Source of the DNA: an uncultured Alphaproteobacteria bacterium
GTDB taxonomy: Bacteria > Pseudomonadota > Alphaproteobacteria > Rhizobiales > Ancalomicrobiaceae
Assembly (NCBI GenBank): GCA_937919435.1
Contig: CALFRR010000190.1
Coordinates: 1-63,065 of the forward strand
DNA length: 63,065 bases
Direction of reading: 5' to 3'
Part shown: positions 49,300 to 58,429 of the stretch, piece by piece
How the letters are laid out: the number at the start of each line of letters is the position of its first letter
Numbering within the stretch: position 1 is the first letter of the stretch
Notes under the pieces: model-generated
The model's database searches: none
What the model was told of the DNA's origin: nothing
What the model saw: the letters and a program-made list of their open reading frames with translations, nothing else
Translations under genes and position numbers: made by a program

Positions 49300-50088
49300 A
49301 TGTCACTCAGAGAGAAGATGCGGAAAGGGCCGGTCTTCGGCCTCGCCTGTTTCACCGGCGCACCCGGAGTGGTCGAGCTGGCCGGACGATGGGACTTCGA
49401 CTTCGTCTACCTGGACCTCGAGCACACGCCGATCGGCGTCGGCGCCGAGATCGAGCGCCAGATCCTGGCGGCGCGCTCGGTCGGCCTGCCGGCGCTGGTC
49501 CGCCTGACCGGGGCGAACGAAGTGGAGATCCGCAAGATCCTGGAGATGGGCGCCGAGGGCGTGGTGATCCCGCACGTGCGGTCGAAGGCGGAGGCCGAAC
49601 TCTGCGTCCGCGCCGCCAAGTTCCCGCCGCTCGGCCGCCGCGGCGCCGAGGCGGCGGTACGCGCCGCCGGCTTCGGCGGTCCCGGCTTCGCCTGGGAGGA
49701 CTACGTCCGCCGCCAGAACGAGGAGACGCTGGTCATCCCGATGGCCGAGGACCACGAGTTCCTCGACGATCTCGACGGCATCCTGTCGGTTCCCGGCATC
49801 GACGCGATCAACTTCGGACCGCTCGACTGGGCGCTGTCGATCGGCGCACCGATCCGCTACCGCCTGGAGGAACCGCGCCTGGTCGACGCCTTCGAGCGGA
49901 TCGAGAAGGCGGCGCGGGCGAAGGGGATCGGCATCCTGTCGCCGGTCGTGCCGGCGACCGCCGAACACCTCGACGACATGCTCGGCCGCGGCGTCACCAT
50001 GGTGATCTGCGGCAACGACATGGGGCTCCTCAACGCCGGTCTGAAAGGGATCGTCGAAGGGGGTGTCGCCGCGCGTCGCGCCGGCTGA
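49300..50088 (+). CDS. HpcH/HpaI-family aldolase
   Basis: 262 aa class II pyruvate-type aldolase. FDFVYLDLEHTPIG, the active-site Arg in LPALVRLTGANEVEI, the metal-binding Glu/Asp region GAEGVVIPHVRSKAEAEL and INFGPLDWALSIG are typical. The usual reaction is reversible cleavage of a 2-keto acid to pyruvate or a glyoxylate-type aldehyde. The dctPQM genes downstream suggest the substrate is imported as an acid. Confidence 0.88.
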   Translation: MSLREKMRKGPVFGLACFTGAPGVVELAGRWDFDFVYLDLEHTPIGVGAEIERQILAARSVGLPALVRLTGANEVEIRKILEMGAEGVVIPHVRSKAEAELCVRAAKFPPLGRRGAEAAVRAAGFGGPGFAWEDYVRRQNEETLVIPMAEDHEFLDDLDGILSVPGIDAINFGPLDWALSIGAPIRYRLEEPRLVDAFERIEKAARAKGIGILSPVVPATAEHLDDMLGRGVTMVICGNDMGLLNAGLKGIVEGGVAARRAG

Positions 50089-50159
50089 TCCGGCCGCTCG
50101 TTCCTCCGGCCGTCTCGACACGGCCGGAGTGGGGAAAAGACCATCGAGAGGAAACCAAC

Positions 50160-51149
50160 ATGCTGAAGTTTCTCACCGCCGGGCTGCTGACGCTCGGCCT
50201 GGGCATCGCGACGATGCCCGCCACCGAGGCCGCGCCGGTCACCATGAAGATCGGCCACGCCCAGCCGGTCGGCACCCCCCGCCACGACTCCCTGCTCGCC
50301 TTCAAGCAGATCGTCGAAGCCAAGAGCAACGGCGAGATCAAGGTCGACATCTTCGGCGCCGGCCAGCTCGGCTCCGAGGCGTCGATGGTCGACATGGTCA
50401 AGATGGGCACCCTGCAGGCCACCCGCGGCGGTGCCTTCGAGCGGGTCGCGCCGGAACTGCTGATCTACACCATGCCGTTCCTGTTCGAGACCGTGGCCAG
50501 CGCCCAGAAGGTCACCAACGGCCCGATCGGCGACCGCATCGCCAAGTTCGCGGAGAAGAACGGCATCGTCGTCCTCGCCACCGGCAATGCCGGCGGCCTG
50601 CGCCAGATCACCGACAACAAGCGCCCGATCACCTCGCCGAAGGACATGGAGGGGCTGAAGATCCGGGCGCCCGGGATCGAGTCGATCATTCGTTCGCTGG
50701 AGGCCTTCGGCGCCTCGGCCGTGTCGATCCCCTACGGCGACACCTACATGGCTCTGAAGACCGGCGTCGCCGACGGACAGGAGAACCCCTTCGTCAACAT
50801 CGAGGCGATGAAGTTCAACGAAGTCCAGAAGTACCTGACGGTGATCAACTATCAGTATCACCCCGATCCCTTCTGCGTCTCCGCCAAATGGTACGCCGGC
50901 CTCACCGCCGACCAGCAGAAGATCCTGAAGGATGCGGCGATCGAGGCGATGAAGCTCAACGACAAGCTGGTCGACGAGGCCGAGATCAAGGCCTTCGACA
51001 AGATCAGGTCGACGATGGAGGTGGTGGTCCTCACCCCCGAGCAACGCGCGGCGTTCAAGGACAAGGCCAAGGCCGTCGACGAGTATTTCGTCAAGAAGGG
51101 CCTGTTCTCCAAGGCCGACATCGACGATCTGCGTGCCGCGGCCCGCTGA
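50160..51149 (+). CDS. dctP: TRAP transporter substrate-binding protein DctP
   Basis: 329 aa periplasmic binder. Signal peptide 1-24 (LTAGLLTLGLGIATMPATEA), then KIGHAQPVGTPRHDSLLAFKQIVE, the carboxylate-binding Arg in LKIRAPGIESI and the YGDTYMALKTGVADGQENPF stretch, all family hallmarks. GAGAGG precedes the ATG. Confidence 0.95.
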   Translation: MLKFLTAGLLTLGLGIATMPATEAAPVTMKIGHAQPVGTPRHDSLLAFKQIVEAKSNGEIKVDIFGAGQLGSEASMVDMVKMGTLQATRGGAFERVAPELLIYTMPFLFETVASAQKVTNGPIGDRIAKFAEKNGIVVLATGNAGGLRQITDNKRPITSPKDMEGLKIRAPGIESIIRSLEAFGASAVSIPYGDTYMALKTGVADGQENPFVNIEAMKFNEVQKYLTVINYQYHPDPFCVSAKWYAGLTADQQKILKDAAIEAMKLNDKLVDEAEIKAFDKIRSTMEVVVLTPEQRAAFKDKAKAVDEYFVKKGLFSKADIDDLRAAAR

Positions 51150-51229
51150 GACGGATCACGCCTGCCGCGGGTCGGGCGACGGGATTCCCGGCCCGCGGTG
51201 ACGTCGATGCCCTCCCGGAGACCTCTTCC

Positions 51230-51709
51230 ATGACCGCCTTCGAACGGTTCGATCGACTGTTGACCCTGATCAACATCGTACTGATCGGCGCGATGACCAC
51301 GCTGGTGACGGTCGCCGTCGTGCTGCGTTACGTCTTCTCGGTGAGCTTCGCCTGGTCGGAGGAGCTGATCGCGCTCACCTTCCTGGTGTCGAGCGCTCTC
51401 GGTTCGGTCAGCGCGGTGCGCCGCGGCGATCACATCGCGATCGACTTCCTCTCCGCCCGTCTCTCCGGCCGTCCCGCGAAGATCGCCCGGATCGGCGTCT
51501 CTCTCGCGGTGATCCTGACCATGGGGGTGATGATCGACGCGTCGCTGACCTGGATCGGCGTCAACGTCGGGGTACCCACGCCGGCGATGCAGCTTCCCTA
51601 TGTCTGGTTCTATTCGGTCCTGCCGGTCAGCTTCGCACTGATCGCCGCCTACGAGGCGGTCGCGATCGTCGACGTCCTGAGGACTTTCGCCTCGGAAGGC
51701 GGACGATGA
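51230..51709 (+). CDS. dctQ: TRAP transporter small permease DctQ
   Basis: 159 aa with four membrane spans: about 12-34, 48-66, 87-108 and 128-150. The AWSEELIALTFLVSSALGS motif and RRGDHIAIDFL are typical. It overlaps dctM by 4 bp. Confidence 0.93.
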   Translation: MTAFERFDRLLTLINIVLIGAMTTLVTVAVVLRYVFSVSFAWSEELIALTFLVSSALGSVSAVRRGDHIAIDFLSARLSGRPAKIARIGVSLAVILTMGVMIDASLTWIGVNVGVPTPAMQLPYVWFYSVLPVSFALIAAYEAVAIVDVLRTFASEGGR

Positions 51710-52992
51710 GCATGCTGGTGCTGTTCGGCGGCTTCTGCTGCCTGTCGCTGCTCGGGGTGCCGATCTATGCCGGCCTCGGTCTCGCGAGCATCCTCTATCT
51801 CTGGTTCTCCAACCCCGACTTCGTGGTGATGCTGCCCGAGCGGGTCTGGGCCGGGATGGACTCCTACATGATGATCGCGCTGCCGCTGTTCATCCTCGCC
51901 GGCGAGCTGATGAACCGCGGCGGCATCACCCGGCGGGTGATCGACTTCAGCCTGCACCTGGTCCGGCCGATCCGCGGCGGTCTCGGCGAGGTCAGTGTCG
52001 TCGCCAGCATGATCTTCGGCGGCATCTCCGGTTCGTCGGTGGCCGACACCTCGGCGATCGGCTCGGTGATGATCCCGGCGATGCGCGACAAGGGCTTCTC
52101 GTCGAAATACGCCACCGGACTGGTGGTCGCCGCCTCGACGATGGGAATGATCATTCCGCCGAGCATTCCGATGGTCACCTATTCGATGGTGTCGGGGGCT
52201 TCGATCGGCGCGCTGTTCATGGCCGGGCTGGTCCCGGGCGTTCTGATCGGACTGTTCCAGCTCGTCGCCGTCGCGATCTACAAGCGCACCCACGGACTGG
52301 CGGCGCTGGAACGCGGCGCCGTCACCGGCGCCGGCTTCTGGCAGACCGGCCGCGAAGGGCTGCTCGCCCTGATCATGCCGCTGATCATCATCGGTACGAT
52401 CGCCTTCGGCGTCGCCACGGCGAGCGAATCCGCCAGCATCGCGGTGCTCTACTCGTTGGTGATCGGCTTCTTCGTCTTCCACGAGTTGAAGCTGCGCGAC
52501 CTCCCGGAAGCGCTGCACAAGACCTTCCTCGCCTCCTCGACGGTGATGCTGATCATCGGCTTCTCGATGATCTTCGGCTGGGTGATGGCGATGGAGCAGG
52601 TGCCCGACGCGATCGCCCGGGCTTTCATGAACGCCGAACTGTCGCGCGGCACCGTGCTGTTGCTGCTCGATCTGTTCATCCTGTTCATCGGCTGCTTCCT
52701 GGACGTGACCCCGGCGCTCCTGCTGATCACCCCGATCATGATCCCGGTCCTGAAGCACTACGGCATCGACGAGGTGCAGTTCGGCGCGATCATGATCTGC
52801 GGCACCGCGATCGGGCTGGTGACGCCCCCGCTCGGCATGTGCCTCAACGCGGCCAACAAGATCAGCGGCCTGTCGATCTGGGACATCTTCGTCGCGGCGG
52901 CGCCGTTCCTGATCTGCAATCTGATCGTGCTGCTGCTGGTGACCTATGTGCCGGCGATCTCGCTGTTCCTGCCCGCCCTGCTCGGCGGCTGA
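51706..52992 (+). CDS. dctM: TRAP transporter large permease DctM
   Basis: 428 aa, about 12 membrane segments. GGISGSSVADTSAIGSVMIPAM, PPSIPMVTYSMVSGASIGALF and the late PLGMCLNAANKISGLSIWDIF are family signatures. It drives sodium- or proton-coupled uptake of an organic acid with DctPQ. Confidence 0.95.
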   Translation: MSMLVLFGGFCCLSLLGVPIYAGLGLASILYLWFSNPDFVVMLPERVWAGMDSYMMIALPLFILAGELMNRGGITRRVIDFSLHLVRPIRGGLGEVSVVASMIFGGISGSSVADTSAIGSVMIPAMRDKGFSSKYATGLVVAASTMGMIIPPSIPMVTYSMVSGASIGALFMAGLVPGVLIGLFQLVAVAIYKRTHGLAALERGAVTGAGFWQTGREGLLALIMPLIIIGTIAFGVATASESASIAVLYSLVIGFFVFHELKLRDLPEALHKTFLASSTVMLIIGFSMIFGWVMAMEQVPDAIARAFMNAELSRGTVLLLLDLFILFIGCFLDVTPALLLITPIMIPVLKHYGIDEVQFGAIMICGTAIGLVTPPLGMCLNAANKISGLSIWDIFVAAAPFLICNLIVLLLVTYVPAISLFLPALLGG

Positions 52993-53023
52993 CACGGCGC
53001 AGTCCCGGCGGGCGGCGGAACGT

Positions 53024-53051
53024 CGAGCCGAAGGCGATCGTCTTCGGCTCG
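53024..53051 (+). terminator. Hairpin after dctM
   Basis: CGAGCCGAAG, loop GCGATCGT, CTTCGGCTCG: a perfect 10-bp stem 31 bp after the stop, without a T tract. Probably ends or protects the operon mRNA. Confidence 0.6.
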
Positions 53052-54176
53052 ATCCGCGTCGGACCGGAAGACGGCCCCCCTGCCCCGGGAATCGGCGGCG
53101 GAGCGACCCCGCGGACGCCGCGACGGTCCGGAGCGACCCGCACGACGCGGACGGGGCTCGTGTCCCGAGAGATCGCCGGAGCCCTCGGAACGTCTGCGAC
53201 CTTGGTCGATCGTTTCCATGGACGCCACGCCCGCGAGACGCGACGCGCGCCACGGCACGCGGCGGCACGGATCACGGCGGCACGAACCGGAACGCGGTGA
53301 ATCGATGACCACCGAAAATGGCCGAAATCGGCGGACTCCGGCTCTCCCCCACCCGTCCGGGCGGCCGGCTCCGACCATCGAGCCGGGGGTCCGGACCGGC
53401 GTCGGCACCGCTCGCCGGCGCGTCCCCGAGTCGCGCCGCGCCTAGCATGCCGGCCCTCGCCCGGCAAGGTCGTGCCTTGTTCCCGACACTTTCCTCCCGC
53501 ATCTCGCCGATGAACACACCCCGGCCGCCCCGGAGAACCGCGGCCGGACACCCCCGGCAGAGGTCCGTCCCGGACCGACGACGACGAGGCATTCGAGGAT
53601 TGAAGTCGCAATCGACGTACGCAGACGGCCGGCGGATCGCCGCCCGAAACCGAGCGCCGCAGACGCGATCGACCGCGATCGGCACCCACCCGAGGCACCA
53701 CACCGAGCCCCGCTCCGCGGCCGGTGACCGGCGCACCGCCGGAAGGTCCGTCACCGGTTCGATCCGGATCGACCGGGCCGCCTCGCTCGCCACCGTCCGC
53801 AACGGACGGATCCGCTCCTTCGCACGCCGGTCCCGGCGGACCGCCTGACCGGCACCGATCGGCCGCCCGATGGGCGCCGGACGTCCCGCGTCGGAACGAC
53901 GCACGAATTCGACGACCGCCCACCCGCAGATCCGAGATCCGGGCAGGGGCGAAGCGGGTGGCGAGTTTCCACCCGAGAGGCGCCGGCGAAGCACCGAAGT
54001 GTTCGTCCGGCCCTGAGCCGACGGCAAACCGCGAACGGGCGTGCGACCCCCGCGAACCGCCGTCGACCCGACGGTACGGCGACCACCCCCGAGCGCGATG
54101 CCGGGTCGCCCCGTCGCCACGGCACCGGGAAAGACGGTCTGCGCGACCCGCCCGCTGCCTCACTCGGAGGAATAGC
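53052..54176. other. 1.1-kb region without supported gene
   Basis: Open frames exist on both strands, for example 53272-54120 leftward, but their proteins are Arg/Pro-rich and lack a hydrophobic core, as expected for shadow frames in GC-rich DNA. No tRNA, repeat or clear promoter is seen, apart from the GGAGGAAT ribosome site just before 54177. Confidence 0.55.
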
Positions 54177-54647
54177 ATGACCATCGACCGCACCGACGCC
54201 GCGTCGCGGCGAGGCGGCGCTCTGCGCCGTGTCCTCGCCTCGGGCCTGGTCGCCGGCGGCGTTCTCGCCCTCGGCACATCCGTCGCCGCCGCCGGCTCCG
54301 CCGGCCGCGCCCCGAACGAAGGGCTCGCCTCCTTTTACGGCCGCGAACACCACCGCGGACCGACCGCCTCCGGCGAACGCTTCGACATGAACGCGCTGAC
54401 CGCCGCCCACCGCAGCCTGCCCTTCGGCACGCGGGTGAAGGTGACCAACGTCTCCAACGGCCGCAGCGTCGTCGTCCGGATCAACGATCGCGGCCCCTTC
54501 GTCCGCTCGCGGATCGTCGACCTGTCGCGCGCCGCGGCGGTCGAACTCGACTTCGTCCATCGCGGGATCACCCGGGTGCGGCTGGAGACGGTCGCCACCG
54601 CCTCCGCCGGCGCGCCGCTCCGCCTCGCCGAGAACATCGAGCCCTGA
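54177..54647 (+). CDS. RlpA-like septal ring lytic transglycosylase family protein
   Basis: 156 aa. Signal peptide about 1-42 (VLASGLVAGGVLALGTSVAAAG), then a double-psi beta barrel: EGLASFYGREHHRGPTASGERFD, LPFGTRVKVTNVSNGRSVVVRINDRGPF and IVDLSRAAA. The Asp of NDRGPF is kept. No SPOR domain, so it is a short periplasmic RlpA-type protein. Confidence 0.92.
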   Translation: MTIDRTDAASRRGGALRRVLASGLVAGGVLALGTSVAAAGSAGRAPNEGLASFYGREHHRGPTASGERFDMNALTAAHRSLPFGTRVKVTNVSNGRSVVVRINDRGPFVRSRIVDLSRAAAVELDFVHRGITRVRLETVATASAGAPLRLAENIEP

Positions 54648-54681
54648 GCCCACGCGGCCACGCGCCGGCCGACGATCGACG

Positions 54682-54719
54682 AAAAGGCCCCGCGGATCGT
54701 CTCCGCGGGGCCTTTTTCT
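54682..54719 (+). terminator. Rho-independent terminator
   Basis: AAAAGGCCCCGCGGA, short loop, TCCGCGGGGCCTTTTT: a strong GC stem with a T tract on the plus strand and A's on the other side, so it can serve both the RlpA-like gene and lysE. Confidence 0.95.
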
Positions 54720-54738
54720 CGTCGAGACGACGGAACGG

Positions 54739-55350
54739 TCAGCGCTCGGCGAGCGCCAGCTTCGCACCGAGCAGGACGAAGGCGGCGGCGAACGACCGCC
54801 GCAGGAAGGCCATCACCGAGGCCCGTCCGAGCACCCGGCTGCGCATCGCCGCGGCGAAGACGCCGTAGACCGCGAACACCGCGAAGGTCATCGCCATGAA
54901 CACCCCGCCGAGCTCCGCCATGGTGGCGAGCGGCGCCGGGTCGGCCGGGTCCATGAACTGCGGCAGGAACGCCACGAAGAAGATCGACAGTTTCGGATTG
55001 AGCAGATTGACGACGATCCCGTCGAAGATCACCCGTCGGGCCGGCCGCCGCTGCGCCTTCGCCTCGACCGTGAGGCCGCCGTGCTCGCCGAGCATCCGCC
55101 ACGCCATGAACAGCAGATAGGCGACGCCCGCCCATTTGACGATGCCGAAGGCCAGCGCCGAGGCGTGCAGCACCGCCGCGAGGCCGACCATCGCCGCGGC
55201 GAGGTGCGGGACGATGCCGAGCGTGCAGCCGAGCGCCGCGACGAGGCTCGCCCGACGCCCGGCGGAGAGGCCGGCGGCGAGCGTGTAGACCACGCCGGTT
55301 CCCGGCGAGGCGACGACGACGAGCGAGGTCAGGAGGAATTCCGGGGTCAT
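54739..55350 (-). CDS. LysE-family exporter
   Basis: 203 aa, six membrane segments. VVASPGTGVVYTLAAGLSAGRRAS is the LysE/RhtB motif and NLLNPKLSIFFVAFLPQF the second. Probably exports an amino acid or related metabolite; the substrate is unknown. Confidence 0.92.
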   Translation of the reverse strand: MTPEFLLTSLVVVASPGTGVVYTLAAGLSAGRRASLVAALGCTLGIVPHLAAAMVGLAAVLHASALAFGIVKWAGVAYLLFMAWRMLGEHGGLTVEAKAQRRPARRVIFDGIVVNLLNPKLSIFFVAFLPQFMDPADPAPLATMAELGGVFMAMTFAVFAVYGVFAAAMRSRVLGRASVMAFLRRSFAAAFVLLGAKLALAER

Positions 55351-55413
55351 CGGTGAGCGCCCTCCGGAGGAAAACGCCCGGACTCTATCCGAGCCCTCCC
55401 CCTCCGGCGAGCC

Positions 55414-55854
55414 TCAATCTGCGGCAGGCACCACCCGCGGCCGGCCGTCGTCGTCGATCGCCACGAAGACGAAGGTGGCGTCGGTGACCTTCTCGCGGAC
55501 ATGGGTGAGGAACCGCTTCGACCACGCCTCGATGTGGATCCGCATCGACGTGCGCCCGACGCTCTCCACCTCGGTGTAGACGCAGAGCACGTCGCCGACC
55601 CGCACCGGCCGGTGGAAGGTCATCGTCTCCACCTTCAGCGTCACCACCCGGCCCTTGGCCCGTTCGACTCCGGCGATGCCGCCGGCCGAATCCATCTGCG
55701 ACAGCACCCAACCGCCGAAGATGTCGCCGTTGGCGTTGGTGTCGCCCGGCATGGCGACCACCCGGACGGTGAGTTCGCCGCGTGGTTCGTCGGTATCGTG
55801 CTGGTCCCTGGTCGACACGTCGCCTGCCCTCCGGTCGCCGCCGAACGCGGCCAT
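55414..55854 (-). CDS. Acyl-CoA thioesterase, YciA-like hot-dog fold
   Basis: 146 aa. TVRVVAMPGDTNANGDIFGGWVLSQMDSAGG is the hot-dog signature with the catalytic Asp, and VETMTFHRPVRVGDVLCVYTEV follows. Cytoplasmic hydrolysis of short or medium acyl-CoA. ATG 55854 is chosen; the frame upstream to 55908 is unlike the family. Confidence 0.9.
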   Translation of the reverse strand: MAAFGGDRRAGDVSTRDQHDTDEPRGELTVRVVAMPGDTNANGDIFGGWVLSQMDSAGGIAGVERAKGRVVTLKVETMTFHRPVRVGDVLCVYTEVESVGRTSMRIHIEAWSKRFLTHVREKVTDATFVFVAIDDDGRPRVVPAAD

Positions 55855-56150
55855 GCGACGCAGCCTAGACGGCGGCCGGACCCGGCGCACGTGTTTTCCC
55901 GCATGCACTCATGCATGGCAGGGTGCCATCGAGGCATCGCGAGGTCCAAAATTGCAGATGATGAAAATTCGATGCCTCAGCATCGACCAAAGTCGATCAT
56001 GTCCCTCTTCGATCGCATGACTCGCATGGACATGTCGACATCGGTGCGACGGATCAACTCATCACGATTCCAACCAGTCGTTAAGAACGACCAGACCACT
56101 GTTCGCGGCACGACGGCCGGAGCACCGGTTCCTGCATGACGCGCGGGGGT

Positions 56151-58241
56151 ATGACTATGCGCATTCGTGGCCTCTTTCTTCTCTGCATCACGGCTCTGGG
56201 ATCGATCGCGATCCTCGGAAGCGTATTGCTCGCCGCCGGCGAATGGTCCGCATGGAGAGCCGCCAGCGAGTCCCGCACCGCGATGCGGATCTACGCCGAC
56301 CTTCTGCTGATCGCCGACAAGCTGTCGATCGAGCGCGGCGACCATGTCCAGATCAACACCGGACAGGCCGCGGCCGCCGGACCCGTCGCCGAGACCGCTC
56401 GAACCGACGGCGCGGCCGTCGCCGCCGCCGTCGCCTCCGCCAACGGCCATCTCGCCGACTGGACGTCGCCGGCCGCCACCCAGATCCGAACCGACTTCGA
56501 AGCCGTGGCCCGGCGGATCGAAGCCTGGCGGGCCCACGCGACGAGCCAGGGCGCCAAGCCGGCCGCCGCCCGCGATGCCGACGTCATCGACCGCATCTCG
56601 CGGGAGAATTTCGCCATCCTGAACGCCTTCTCGGAGATCGGCGCGCGGATCGAGGTGCGGATCGCCGCTGCCGATCCGACGATCGCCGGTTACGCCGAAG
56701 TCGCCCGCGTCGCCTCGAGCCTGCGTGACGTCGGTGGACGGCAACTGTCGACCCTGTCCGGCTACGTCGGCTCGGGCAAACCGCTGTCGCGCGATCTCTA
56801 CGACCAGGTCGTCCGCTTCGGCGGCCAGATCGAGGCGACCTGGAGCGAACTGAAGCTCGCGGTGCGGCGCGCCGACGGCGGCGAGCGTCTCTCCGGGGCG
56901 GTCGACAAGGTCGAGAGCCTCTACTGGACCCCGGCCCGAGCCGTCGTCCGCACCCAACTCGACCGCTCGGCTCAGGGTCAGCCCTCCGACCGTTCGTTCG
57001 AGGATTGGCGGCGCTGGTTGCGGGCGACCGTCACGCCGGTCCTGGAACCGCGCGACGTCGCGATCTCGCTCGCCGACGAAGCCGCCGCCGCGACCATCGA
57101 CGCCGCCCGCACCAACTTCGTTCTGGCGATCGGCGGCCTGCTGTTCGTCTTCGCTCTGCTCGCCGGTTCTTCGATCTTCTTCGATCGGCGGGTGGTCCGC
57201 CCGGTCGGCCGGCTGGCCGCCGGGATCGAGAAGATCTCCGAGGGCGATTTCGAGGTCGAGATCGACGGGGCCGAGCGTCGCGACGAGATCGGCGAGATCG
57301 CCCGCGCCGTCCATGTCCTGCGCAGCCACAGCATCGAGGTGCAGACGCTGCGCGAGGAGCAGAAGAGCAGCGAGGCACGCGCCGAAGCCGAACGTCGCAC
57401 CGAGCTCGCCGCGCTCGCCGACGAACTCGAACGGGTCGTCGGCCACATCGCCGGCTCGGTCTCCGCCACCTCCGAGGAACTCCAGGCCTCGGCCCGCGGC
57501 ATGGCCGGCATGGCCGAGCAGACCGCCGGCCGCTCGGCGGAAGCCTCCCACGCTTCCCGTGACGCCTCCGAGATGGTCGACGCGGTCGCCGCCGCGGCGG
57601 AGGAGCTCTCCGCCTCGGTCGGCGAGATCGACGGCCGGGTCACCGAATCCGCCCGCATCGCGGCGGTGGCGGTGCGCGAGGCCGACGAGACCCGGGCCAA
57701 GGTCACCACCATGTCGGAGGCCGCCCGGCGGATCGGCGACATCCTCGGTCTGATCACCGAGATCGCCGGCCAGACCAACCTGCTCGCCCTCAACGCGACG
57801 ATCGAGGCGGCCCGGGCGGGCGACGCCGGGCGCGGCTTCGCCGTGGTCGCGGCGGAGGTGAAGAACCTCGCCGATCAGACCCGGCACGCCACCGCCGAGA
57901 TCGAGGCGCAGATCGGCACCGTGCAGCAGGCGACCGGCGAGGCGGTCGAGGCGATCGGTTCGATCTCCGGCACCATCGCAGAGATGAGCAACATCACCTC
58001 GGCGATCACCGGATCGGTCCAGCAACAGACCGACGCGACCCGCGAGATCGCCCGGGCGATCGCCCGCGCCTCCGAGAGCACCCGCCGCGCCAGCGAGAAC
58101 ATGGCCGACGTCGACCGTACCGCCGCCGAGACCGGCGGCGCGGCGAGCCAGGTGCTGGGAGCGGCCGGCGAACTCTCGCTCAGCTCGTCGAAGCTGCGCA
58201 GCGCCACCGACGAGTTCCTCGCCCGCGTCCGCGCCGGCTGA
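56151..58241 (+). CDS. Methyl-accepting chemotaxis protein
   Basis: 696 aa. First membrane span about 5-27, a helical periplasmic sensor (about 28-320, four-helix type), second span VLAIGGLLFVFALLAGSSIFF, a HAMP domain (RRVVRPVGRLAAGIEKISEGDFEV) and the signalling tip EIAGQTNLLALNATIEAARAG with AGRGFAVVAAEVKNLADQ. No C-terminal CheR-binding pentapeptide. ATG 56136, 56151 and 56157 are all possible; the GGGGG tract favours the last two. The 296 bp upstream are gene-free. Confidence 0.93.
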   Translation: MTMRIRGLFLLCITALGSIAILGSVLLAAGEWSAWRAASESRTAMRIYADLLLIADKLSIERGDHVQINTGQAAAAGPVAETARTDGAAVAAAVASANGHLADWTSPAATQIRTDFEAVARRIEAWRAHATSQGAKPAAARDADVIDRISRENFAILNAFSEIGARIEVRIAAADPTIAGYAEVARVASSLRDVGGRQLSTLSGYVGSGKPLSRDLYDQVVRFGGQIEATWSELKLAVRRADGGERLSGAVDKVESLYWTPARAVVRTQLDRSAQGQPSDRSFEDWRRWLRATVTPVLEPRDVAISLADEAAAATIDAARTNFVLAIGGLLFVFALLAGSSIFFDRRVVRPVGRLAAGIEKISEGDFEVEIDGAERRDEIGEIARAVHVLRSHSIEVQTLREEQKSSEARAEAERRTELAALADELERVVGHIAGSVSATSEELQASARGMAGMAEQTAGRSAEASHASRDASEMVDAVAAAAEELSASVGEIDGRVTESARIAAVAVREADETRAKVTTMSEAARRIGDILGLITEIAGQTNLLALNATIEAARAGDAGRGFAVVAAEVKNLADQTRHATAEIEAQIGTVQQATGEAVEAIGSISGTIAEMSNITSAITGSVQQQTDATREIARAIARASESTRRASENMADVDRTAAETGGAASQVLGAAGELSLSSSKLRSATDEFLARVRAG

Positions 58242-58264
58242 GCGAAACGCCGTCGAGACCCACC

Positions 58265-58291
58265 ACGGGCCCGGCCTCGGTCGGGCCCGTC
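58265..58291 (+). terminator. Terminator-like hairpin after the chemoreceptor
   Basis: ACGGGCCCG, loop GCCTCGGT, CGGGCCCGT: a 9-bp perfect GC stem 23 bp after the stop, without a T tract. Confidence 0.6.
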
Positions 58292-58303
58292 GCGTTTCGG
58301 CTC

Positions 58304-58429
58304 ATACCGAGTTCACGAAATTCGGACTCGTCCGAATTTCGTGAGTCACGGCCCGACCGGCCGACGCCCGTTCGGGCTTGCCTTCGCGGACGAATTTCCG
58401 AACGGGTCGGAACTTCGTCCGCTCGGTAT
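58304..58429. repeat. Hairpin-core-hairpin dispersed element, chromosomal copy
   Basis: Outer arms ATACCGAG (58304-58311) and CTCGGTAT (58422-58429); hairpin 1 with a 13-bp stem (58314-58326 with 58331-58343, loop CTCG); a core 58348-58386 sharing about 37 of 39 bases with the prophage copy; hairpin 2 with a 16-bp stem and one mismatch (58386-58401 with 58407-58422, loop ACGGG). The stems differ in sequence from the prophage copy but pair equally well. Confidence 0.85.

Noticed and set aside
53272..54120. 282-codon leftward frame in the gap after dctM
   Set aside because: Arg/Pro/Gly-rich protein without hydrophobic core, no ribosome site; typical of GC-rich shadow frames.
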